Below the pieces are notes generated by a model that saw only the letters and a list, made by a program, of their open reading frames with translations, did not search any database and was not told the origin of the DNA. Shown here in pieces: positions 57,408 through 64,000 of a stretch of DNA of 64,000 nt. The DNA is from Clostridium sp. 'White wine YQ' (lineage in GTDB: Bacteria; Bacillota; Clostridia; Clostridiales; Clostridiaceae). The stretch is from contig NZ_JAQYUU010000001.1 in NCBI RefSeq assembly GCF_028728205.1, positions 857,318-921,317 of the forward strand, written 5' to 3'. The translations under genes and the position numbers were made by a program. Every line of letters starts with the position of its first letter. Position 1 is the stretch's first letter.

Positions 57408-58982
57408 TTAATATTGTCCACACTTATCCATTAAATTATCATTTATCAAAGAAGCCATGTTTTCATCAACTAAAACATTTATATAATCTCCAGAGTAAAT
57501 AATAGTATCACCTCTTGGAATTATTTCTTTTTCCCCTCGTTTAATTGCAACCAGCAGGCAGTTATCAGGTAAGCTTAATTCTCTTATAGGTTTACCATCC
57601 ATTTCAGAATCTACAAATACAGGTATTTCAAGAATAAGTTTATCTTTAGAATTTTCTGATGAAGTTGTTAAGTTAGTACCTTTTAATAATCTATCTAAAA
57701 GAGATTCGTATACGGGTTCAGATCTTAACAAATCTGCAATAATATAAGCAACTAATGAAACTATGCTTAAAGATAATAAATGGGTTAGAGAGCCTGTCAT
57801 TTCAGTTATTAATATGCTTCCAGTAATGGGAGCTCTTACAATTGCAGCAAAATATCCAGCCATTGCTAAGATAATAAAATTATTCATATATTCTGGATTT
57901 AAGTTAAAAAATTGAATTAGTATATGTACATATATACTCCCAGTTATAGCCCCTAAAACTAAAAGAGGAAAAAATATTCCTCCTGGAGCACCAGAACCAA
58001 AACTGATCATGGAATATATAAATTTTACGACTAAAATGATTAGGATTACTTTAAAAGTAAAACTTCCAGAAATTAATGAATTTATAATTGAATGGCCACT
58101 ACCAAGTACTTCAGGTAAAAATAATCCTAATATGCCTGAAATGATGAAAGGTACTAAAAGTTTGAACTTATTTGGGAGCCATTTTTGATTATCATATACT
58201 TTTAAGGTTTTTAAAAGTACATAATTATAGAAAACACCAAATAATCCAACTACAATTCCAAGAATAATAATATATCCATAAGCATCAATAGGAAGAGGAT
58301 TAATATGATTAAAATTAAATACTGGGTTTAATCCAAAGAAATGCTTAGAAACAACATCAGCAGTTAAGGATGCTGACATTGCAGAAAGCAATACTAAAGG
58401 AGAAAAATGCTTATGAACTTCCTCAAGAGCAAACATTACTCCCGCGAGAGGTGCATTAAAGGCTGCAGCAAGCCCAGCACTTGCTCCGCTTGTAATAAGA
58501 TACTTTTCCTCTATTTTCATTCTTTTAAATATCTTGCCGACACCTTGTCCAACGGCAGCTCCTAATTGAATTGATGGGCCTTCTCTTCCTAAAGATAAAC
58601 CAGAACCAATGGATATAACTCCACCAATAAATTTTTTAATAATTACAGGAAACCAATTCATTCTAAGTTTCCCTTTTAATATAGCTTCAACTTGGGGAAT
58701 TCCACTACCACTTATTAAAGGCTCACTAATAACTAGCTTACCAACAATAAGTGCAGCAACAATTAAACCCAAAAATCCAACAATAATCATTAAGTGATTA
58801 GAAGCTTGCATTTCTAAAAATTTATTTCTTAATTCTTCAGCTTTTTCAAGGGTAAGTCTATAAAAAACAATTAATAATCCAGTAAAAATACCAACAATGA
58901 TTCCTTCTAGCATTAGCGTTAATTTAACATTATGCCAATGAGATAGAACATGGTGTATAGTATGTTTATTTTTATTTGACAT
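57408..58982 (-). CDS. ClC-type chloride/proton exchanger with TrkA-C domain
   Basis: 524 residues, about eleven membrane helices. GSGIP (92-96), GREGP with gating Glu134, and GSGAPGG are the chloride-selectivity motifs; ALEEVHKHF gives the second, proton-path Glu, so H+/Cl- exchange rather than a channel is expected. A TrkA-C (RCK-C) domain occupies about 440-520 and may bind a nucleotide or ion for control. TGGAGTTGAATATAG precedes the ATG. Confidence 0.93.
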   Translation of the reverse strand: MSNKNKHTIHHVLSHWHNVKLTLMLEGIIVGIFTGLLIVFYRLTLEKAEELRNKFLEMQASNHLMIIVGFLGLIVAALIVGKLVISEPLISGSGIPQVEAILKGKLRMNWFPVIIKKFIGGVISIGSGLSLGREGPSIQLGAAVGQGVGKIFKRMKIEEKYLITSGASAGLAAAFNAPLAGVMFALEEVHKHFSPLVLLSAMSASLTADVVSKHFFGLNPVFNFNHINPLPIDAYGYIIILGIVVGLFGVFYNYVLLKTLKVYDNQKWLPNKFKLLVPFIISGILGLFLPEVLGSGHSIINSLISGSFTFKVILIILVVKFIYSMISFGSGAPGGIFFPLLVLGAITGSIYVHILIQFFNLNPEYMNNFIILAMAGYFAAIVRAPITGSILITEMTGSLTHLLSLSIVSLVAYIIADLLRSEPVYESLLDRLLKGTNLTTSSENSKDKLILEIPVFVDSEMDGKPIRELSLPDNCLLVAIKRGEKEIIPRGDTIIYSGDYINVLVDENMASLINDNLMDKCGQY

Positions 58983-59161
58983 CTATATTCAACTCCATTT
59001 TTTATAATAAAAGACCTCTCTTATTATAGGACTATGGATATGTATTATCAATTAATGAGAGGGGAGTACATCTTATATATACAAGAATAAATAAGAAGTA
59101 AACGTATTAAACTTACTGTTTTAGGTATATTCAATTAATTAAAGGATGTATTATTAAGAAT

Positions 59162-59199
59162 TCTTCATAGAATCTTCATTATTTTTCAAATAGTTTCTT
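59162..59199 (+). promoter_or_regulatory. Direct repeats upstream of the glycosyltransferase / two-component operon
   Basis: TCTTCAT at 59162-59168 and again at 59173-59179 (11-base spacing), followed by two weaker copies (TTTTCAA, GTTTCTT) at 10-base spacing. This is the usual layout of OmpR-type response-regulator half-sites. The spacer 58983-59161 otherwise holds an imperfect CCTCTC/GAGAGG hairpin (about 59015-59062). Confidence 0.5.
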
Positions 59200-59237
59200 G
59201 AAATTTACTAGCTATCATGGAAATAAGAGGTGATGAA

Positions 59238-60665
59238 GTGAAGAAAGGATTATCAATCTTTATAAATAAGTGTCTAAAAGTATTATTGCTTTTAGTGGTT
59301 TTTGTAACTTATGGCTTATATATACGTTATGTTGCGGATTATAAATCACTAAACATGGAACTTGTAGCCTTATTTAGCCTAACTACCATAGCATTACTTA
59401 TTGCAATAAAAAAAGGGTTTAGCACTAGGAGAATATTACTGGGCATAATGATTTTTGCCTTCTTAATAAGGCTTGCATGGATACTTTCAATAAATAGTGT
59501 TCCAGTATCAGATTTTGCAGGTATGTACGAAAGAAGTGAGCTCGTATTAAATGGAGAATATTCTATATTTAAAGGATTTAATTACTATGCAAGATTTCCA
59601 CACTTAACTATACCAGTACTTTATTTTGCACTAATAAGACTTATTTCTCCAGTTCCATTATTAACTCTTAAACTAATTAATGTTATAAGTTCAACTATTG
59701 GGGTATTTATATGCTATAAGATATCAAAAGAAATATTTAAGGAAGAGAAAAAATCAATATGGGGAATGTATTTAGCAGCCATATATCCTGCCACAATAAT
59801 TTATACAGCAGCTTATTGTACGGAGAATATAGCAATATCTTTTTATTTAGAAAGTGTATATCTATTTATTTTAGTTATAAAAGACAAAAAACCTAAGGAG
59901 TATTTATTATTAGCTGGACTAATCTTATCAATAGGTAATTTCTTTAGAATGGTAGCTCCAGTTATGGTTATTGCCTTTACATTATATGCCTTAGTTTATA
60001 TTAAGAAATCCTTTAAATATAAGACAGTAGCAATAGCCTATATTCTAATTGCATTTATTATTCCATTAGTAACAGTTAATGCGACTTTAAAGAAGCTAGG
60101 AATCACGGAATATAATCTATGGCATGGGAGTGAAACTCCTTGGACATCAATATTAAAGGGAAGTAATATGACTACGTTTGGTAGGTGGAATGAGGAGGAT
60201 GCGAAAGTAGCAGCGGCATTTAATGGCAACTACATTGAAACAGAACATGCATCAAAGGAACTAGTAAAAGAAAGATATATAGAGACTTCACCAGGAAGAC
60301 TATTATATTTTTGGGGGAGAAAGTTTACTTTTCAGTGGAGCGAAGGAGATTTTGGAGGGATATATTGGAGTGAGAGAGATATAGAACCTAAAGATATAAC
60401 CCTAGATTTAAATAATTATGGGCAAGCATATAGACAATTGTTTTATTTAATAATGATGGTACTTACTTATAAGGGTTTATATAATAGGCAGCAATATTTA
60501 AAGAATCCAATTATAAATCTACTTTATATAATCTATTGTGGTTATGGGCTTTTGTATATGATAACGGAATCACAAGATAGATATTCCTTTATAGTAAGTT
60601 GGTTATTTATTATATTGCCATTAACGGCATTTAAAGAAAAAAGTATAGAAGGAGAAAATATATGA
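59238..60665 (+). CDS. GT39/ArnT-like membrane glycosyltransferase
   Basis: 475 residues with about eleven membrane helices. Conserved acidic first loop (PVSDFAGMYERSELVL) and following RFPHLTIPVLYFALIRL are the hallmarks of polyprenyl-phosphate-sugar-dependent GT-C enzymes. It transfers a sugar from a lipid carrier to an outer-face acceptor such as teichoic acid, polysaccharide or protein. The GTG at 59238, behind AGAGGTGATGA, is preferred to an ATG seven codons earlier. Overlaps the next gene by 4 bases (ATGA). Confidence 0.85.
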   Translation: MKKGLSIFINKCLKVLLLLVVFVTYGLYIRYVADYKSLNMELVALFSLTTIALLIAIKKGFSTRRILLGIMIFAFLIRLAWILSINSVPVSDFAGMYERSELVLNGEYSIFKGFNYYARFPHLTIPVLYFALIRLISPVPLLTLKLINVISSTIGVFICYKISKEIFKEEKKSIWGMYLAAIYPATIIYTAAYCTENIAISFYLESVYLFILVIKDKKPKEYLLLAGLILSIGNFFRMVAPVMVIAFTLYALVYIKKSFKYKTVAIAYILIAFIIPLVTVNATLKKLGITEYNLWHGSETPWTSILKGSNMTTFGRWNEEDAKVAAAFNGNYIETEHASKELVKERYIETSPGRLLYFWGRKFTFQWSEGDFGGIYWSERDIEPKDITLDLNNYGQAYRQLFYLIMMVLTYKGLYNRQQYLKNPIINLLYIIYCGYGLLYMITESQDRYSFIVSWLFIILPLTAFKEKSIEGENI

Positions 60666-61576
60666 AAGATAGATTAATATCAATAGTAATACCTATGTAT
60701 TCAGAAGAAAATTTAATTCATGAATGTTATAAAAGAGTGAAACAGGTGGTAGAAAATAATAAGTTGAATTATGAAATGATATTTATTAATGATGGATCTA
60801 AAGATAAAACCTTAGAAAAGTTAAAAGAGGTAAGCACTATAGATAAAAATTGTAAGGTGATAGATTTTTCAAGAAACTTCGGACATCAAATAGCTATTAC
60901 TGCAGGTATAAATAATGCAAAAGGGGACGCTGTTGTTGTAATAGATGGAGATCTTCAAGATCCACCAGAACTTATAATTAACATGATAGAAAAATGGGAA
61001 CAAGGATATGATGTGGTCTATGGAAAAAGAACTGAAAGAAAAGGAGAAAGCTTCTTTAAGCTTATAACAGCAAAATATTTTTATAAGTTTCTAGGTTATA
61101 TGTCAGATATAAACATACCAAGAAACACAGGAGATTTTAGGCTTATGGATAGAGCAGTAGTAGAATATTTAAAGAATATGCCAGAGAAAAACAGATTTAT
61201 ACGGGGAATGGTATCTTGGATTGGATTTAAACAAACTTATGTGGAATTTGAAAGGGATAAGAGACTAAATGGATATACTAAGTATTCTCTCAAAAAGATG
61301 ATTAAACTAGCAGAAGATGGAATAATATCATTTTCAACTAAACCTATAAAGTTTATAATAAAATTGGGAATTATTATGGAGTTTATCTCAAGTGTGCTTT
61401 TAATATATGGATTAATAAATAATTCTGATCATACGTTAATTCTATTTTCTATGGTAGCCTTTTTTATAGGAATTCAAGTAATTTCCTTAGGTATTATAGG
61501 ATTATATGTATCTAGAATATATGAAGAAAGCAAGGATAGACCTTTATATGTAGTAAAGGAAAAAATAAACTTTTAG
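60662..61576 (+). CDS. GT2 polyprenyl-phosphate glycosyltransferase (GtrB/DPM1-like)
   Basis: 304 residues. GT-A domain 1-225 with IPMYSEENLI, DGSKDKT and the donor/metal site VIDGDLQDPPE; two C-terminal membrane helices (about 235-257 and 262-290). It loads a sugar from a nucleotide donor onto undecaprenyl phosphate, the substrate the upstream GT39 enzyme would use, so the pair forms one pathway: charge the lipid, flip it, use it outside. AAGGAGAAAATAT precedes the ATG. Confidence 0.9.
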   Translation: MKDRLISIVIPMYSEENLIHECYKRVKQVVENNKLNYEMIFINDGSKDKTLEKLKEVSTIDKNCKVIDFSRNFGHQIAITAGINNAKGDAVVVIDGDLQDPPELIINMIEKWEQGYDVVYGKRTERKGESFFKLITAKYFYKFLGYMSDINIPRNTGDFRLMDRAVVEYLKNMPEKNRFIRGMVSWIGFKQTYVEFERDKRLNGYTKYSLKKMIKLAEDGIISFSTKPIKFIIKLGIIMEFISSVLLIYGLINNSDHTLILFSMVAFFIGIQVISLGIIGLYVSRIYEESKDRPLYVVKEKINF

Positions 61577-61590
61577 AAGGGTGATAAGTA

Positions 61591-62277
61591 TTGAGTAGTA
61601 CTATTTTAGTTGTTGATGATAATAGTGAAATAAGAGAATTAATAGAAATTTATCTTATAAATGAAGGATATAAGGTTATTTTAGCTGAGGATGGAATAGA
61701 TGCAATAAATAAACTTAATGATAATGATATAGACTTAATTATACTTGACATAATGATGCCAAAACTTGATGGAATAAAAGCTTGCTTAAAAATAAGAGAG
61801 AAGAAAAAGCTACCTATAATTTTATTATCAGCAAAGTCTGAGGATTGTGATAAGATATTGGGCTTAAACGTGGGAGCTGATGACTATGTAACCAAGCCAT
61901 TTAATCCAATAGAGCTTATGGCAAGGGTAAAATCACAGCTTAGAAGATATATAGAATTTTCAGGTAAAAGTGATTCTAAGAATTTAATTATAGATAATCT
62001 AGAAATAAATAAGGATTCAAGAGAAGTTTATGTAGATGGAGAATTTGTAAGGTTAACGCCAATAGAGTTTAATATATTAGATTTACTAGTAGAAAATAGA
62101 GGACGAGTATTAAGCAATAGACAAATATATGAAAATGTTTGGGATGAACCTTATTTTAATGCAAGTAATATAGTAGCTTCACATATTAAAAATATAAGAG
62201 AGAAAATTGAGATTAACCCTAAGAATCCTGAATTTATAAAATTAGTATGGGGAGTTGGGTATAAATTTGATAAATAA
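61591..62277 (+). CDS. OmpR-family response regulator
   Basis: 228 residues. Receiver domain 1-118 with phosphoryl Asp53 (LIILDIMMP), acidic pair D9-D10 and Lys in VTKPF; C-terminal winged helix (LTPIEFNILDLLVENRGRVLSNRQIYENVW ... VWGVGYKF). TTG start after AGAAGGGTGATAAG. The direct repeats at 59162 are likely its sites, so the whole operon is probably self-regulated. Confidence 0.95.
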   Translation: MSSTILVVDDNSEIRELIEIYLINEGYKVILAEDGIDAINKLNDNDIDLIILDIMMPKLDGIKACLKIREKKKLPIILLSAKSEDCDKILGLNVGADDYVTKPFNPIELMARVKSQLRRYIEFSGKSDSKNLIIDNLEINKDSREVYVDGEFVRLTPIEFNILDLLVENRGRVLSNRQIYENVWDEPYFNASNIVASHIKNIREKIEINPKNPEFIKLVWGVGYKFDK

Positions 62278-63649
62278 AATAAAGAAAGTATTTTTTGGAA
62301 GTTTAAGTAGAAGCCTTTTAATTATAAATATCTTAGCACTTTTAGTTACAGTAGTATCAACAATGATTTTTATAGAAAATGACAAAGGTGAATATCCAGA
62401 AGGCTTAATAAACAAGGCAAATGAGGCCTATGTTGAAAGTAGTAGATTTGTTACTAGAAAGAGTGATTCATGTGAAGAGTATTTAGATAAAGTAGCTAAG
62501 CTTAACAACTTTAATATGGCTATAGCAGATAATGATGGACAGATTCTTTTAAAATCTAGTAATGTAAGTAAAACAGGAAATAAAAATTATATACCTTTTT
62601 CTTATATAGATTTAAGTCATCCATTTAAAGATGAAAAATCAGTTTTTTATAGAGTATATGAAGTGAAAATTGATAATGAAAAATGTTATTTATATGTATG
62701 GAAAAATACAACTATAAAGTCTAGTGGATATTATATATGGCAGCTTATAGCACCTATTATTTTAATGATAGCTATAATATATCTACTTATAAATAGAAAG
62801 GCACGATATATAGGGAAAATAGCTAAAGGAGTAGAAATTTTATCATCTGGAGATTTAGATTATACCATTAATGAAAAAGGAAGAGATGAATTAAATGTAT
62901 TAGCAAAAGAAATAAATAATATGTCTAAAAATCTTAAGCAGATGAGAGAAAAAGAGCAAGAAGAAGAAAAACAAAAGTATGAATTAATAACAAATATATC
63001 CCATGACTTAAGAACTCCACTTACATCCTTAATAGGTTATTTAGAGCTTATTAATAAAAAAAGTGCTTTAGATGAAGATATAAATAAATATTCTAATGTT
63101 TCTTTGGATAATGCAAATAGATTAAAAAGCTTGATAGACGATTTATTTGAATATTCAAAGCTAGAAAGTAAGGACATTAAACTTAATAAAAGTGAAATAA
63201 ATGTTGTAGAAATAATAGGTCAATGTTTAGGAGAACTGGAGCTAGAGAGTAAAAATGCCAATATAGATTTTGTAAGTGATTTCTCAGAAGAAGAGGTTAT
63301 ACTAAATATTGATGGAGATAAGATAGCTAGAGTGTTTCAAAATATATTTACCAATGCAATAAAGTACAGCAAAAAGGGCACAGAAGTAAATATAGAAATT
63401 AAAGAATCTCCTAGTGAAGTAGAGTTTATAGTAAGAAATGAATATAGAGAATTAGAGAAAGATAAGGTAAATAAAATATTTGAGAGATTCTATAGAGGAG
63501 ATACTTCAAGAAACTTAAAGGTTGAAGGTTCAGGATTAGGGCTACCTATAGTAAAAAGCATAGTGAATCTTCATGGAGGAAAAGTTTTTGTTAAATGCGA
63601 TGAAGAAAAAGAAACATTAGAAGTTCATATAGTTTTGTTAAAAAGTTAA
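62267..63649 (+). CDS. Membrane sensor histidine kinase
   Basis: 460 residues from the TTG at 62267 (a further TTG at 62255 has no spacing to a ribosome binding site). Membrane helices 17-36 and 157-176 enclose a 120-residue outer sensor domain; HAMP 177-230; phospho-acceptor His246 in NISHDLRTPLTSL; ATP-binding N, G1 (GSGLGLPIV) and G2 boxes. It overlaps the regulator gene by 11 bases and signals to it, probably on cell-wall condition. Confidence 0.93.
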   Translation: MINKIKKVFFGSLSRSLLIINILALLVTVVSTMIFIENDKGEYPEGLINKANEAYVESSRFVTRKSDSCEEYLDKVAKLNNFNMAIADNDGQILLKSSNVSKTGNKNYIPFSYIDLSHPFKDEKSVFYRVYEVKIDNEKCYLYVWKNTTIKSSGYYIWQLIAPIILMIAIIYLLINRKARYIGKIAKGVEILSSGDLDYTINEKGRDELNVLAKEINNMSKNLKQMREKEQEEEKQKYELITNISHDLRTPLTSLIGYLELINKKSALDEDINKYSNVSLDNANRLKSLIDDLFEYSKLESKDIKLNKSEINVVEIIGQCLGELELESKNANIDFVSDFSEEEVILNIDGDKIARVFQNIFTNAIKYSKKGTEVNIEIKESPSEVEFIVRNEYRELEKDKVNKIFERFYRGDTSRNLKVEGSGLGLPIVKSIVNLHGGKVFVKCDEEKETLEVHIVLLKS

Positions 63650-63676
63650 GGCTGCTTTAGGGCAGCTCTTTTTATG
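63650..63676 (+). terminator. Terminator after the two-component operon
   Basis: GGCTGC pairs with GCAGCT around TTTAGG, followed by CTTTTT. Confidence 0.75.
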
Positions 63677-63748
63677 TATAATTTATTTATCATATTTTAA
63701 ACTACATCATATATTGTAATTGTATAAAAATATTTTGGAGAAAGTTAA

Positions 63749-64000
63749 ATGGATAAGCATTCTCATAGCATCTCAGGTGAAACTACCATAAATGATGGAC
63801 ACATTCATAATTACGGAGAAGTGACTTCAATTGAACCAAGTGGAGTGCCTCATATACATTACATTAAAGGAATAACTACTTATCATGAAGATCATGCACA
63901 TGAATATGAAACTAGAACAGGTCCATCAATAACTATGCCTAATGGACTTCACTATCATTACTATGAAGCACAAGTAAAGTTTGCAGACGGACATCATCAT
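63749..64000 (+). CDS. YmaF-like histidine-rich protein, 3' end cut
   Basis: ATG at 63749 with TTGGAGAAAG before it opens 84 codons to the window end without a stop. The protein is full of His in spaced HxH patterns (DKHSHSISGETT, DGHIHNYGEV, PHIHYIKG, EDHAHEYETRTG, LHYHYYEA, DGHHH), matching the YmaF family, whose role is unknown but likely metal-binding. Independent of the kinase operon, from which a terminator separates it. Confidence 0.8.
   Translation, partial: MDKHSHSISGETTINDGHIHNYGEVTSIEPSGVPHIHYIKGITTYHEDHAHEYETRTGPSITMPNGLHYHYYEAQVKFADGHHH

Overview
The window is a 64 kb chromosomal stretch of a low-GC, anaerobic, spore-former-type Firmicute, most probably a Clostridium in the broad sense. 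Pointers are the very AT-rich DNA, ATA/AGA-rich codon use, strong GGAGG ribosome binding sites with TTG/GTG starts, many ferredoxin and flavodoxin proteins, a ZTP riboswitch in front of a free-standing AICAR transformylase, and a Bacillus/Clostridium-type LexA box. No rRNA, tRNA, CRISPR array, transposase or prophage was recognised. The species cannot be fixed from the sequence. Both ends cut a gene: a membrane protein at the left and a YmaF-like His-rich protein at the right.

Layout. 1-6 kb: partial membrane protein, an XRE regulator with a long SIG-type pentad repeat, an unrecognised 523-residue protein, a ZTP riboswitch with its AICAR transformylase, and an MGMT-like protein followed by a remnant of the XRE gene's tail. 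6-10 kb: DUF5698 membrane protein with a terminator-containing leader, an atypical peptide deformylase, and a TetR / flavodoxin-ferredoxin (EFR1) / SDR group. 10-15.4 kb: one very large secreted GH31 glycosidase. 15.6-24.3 kb: redox and hydrolase genes with two paralogous TetR regulators, each divergent from a redox gene. 24.3-31 kb: epoxide hydrolase, AraC, PucR with an amidohydrolase, pentapeptide-repeat protein coupled to a DEAD-box helicase. 31-39.8 kb: two ECF sigma operons, a DUF362 ferredoxin, flavodoxin, small alarmone-type HD hydrolase, a HTH/DUF4180/hydrolase operon and a chemoreceptor. 40-50 kb: EcsC, lipid or envelope glycosyltransferases with a flippase-like protein, XRE-TPR regulator, two CPBP proteases, LexA-controlled dinB with a small partner, and a CAT-like acetyltransferase. 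50-56 kb: a sulfur/persulfide region (short pyrophosphatase-like protein, two ArsR regulators, two rhodaneses, a C_GCAxxG_C_C protein, a NifX-like protein and a reductase-rhodanese-TusA-DsrE fusion). 56-64 kb: Bcr/CflA exporter, ClC exchanger, and a four-gene operon of two envelope glycosyltransferases with a two-component system.

How the genes work together. Most are accessory: small stress, redox and envelope modules, each with its own regulator. The best candidates for something undescribed are (i) the sulfur region, where two promoters carry the same spaced inverted repeat just after the -10 box and probably form an ArsR regulon; (ii) an ECF sigma gene overlapping a gene for an unknown C-terminally anchored protein that may be a new kind of anti-sigma factor; (iii) the leader RNA before the DUF5698 gene, with a promoter, small hairpin, intrinsic terminator and possible loop-to-Shine-Dalgarno pairing; and (iv) a SOS-regulated dinB with a small uncharacterised partner. 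Start codons were re-chosen by ribosome binding site where the longest open frame swallowed the site. Functions rest on motif reading by eye, not on database searches.
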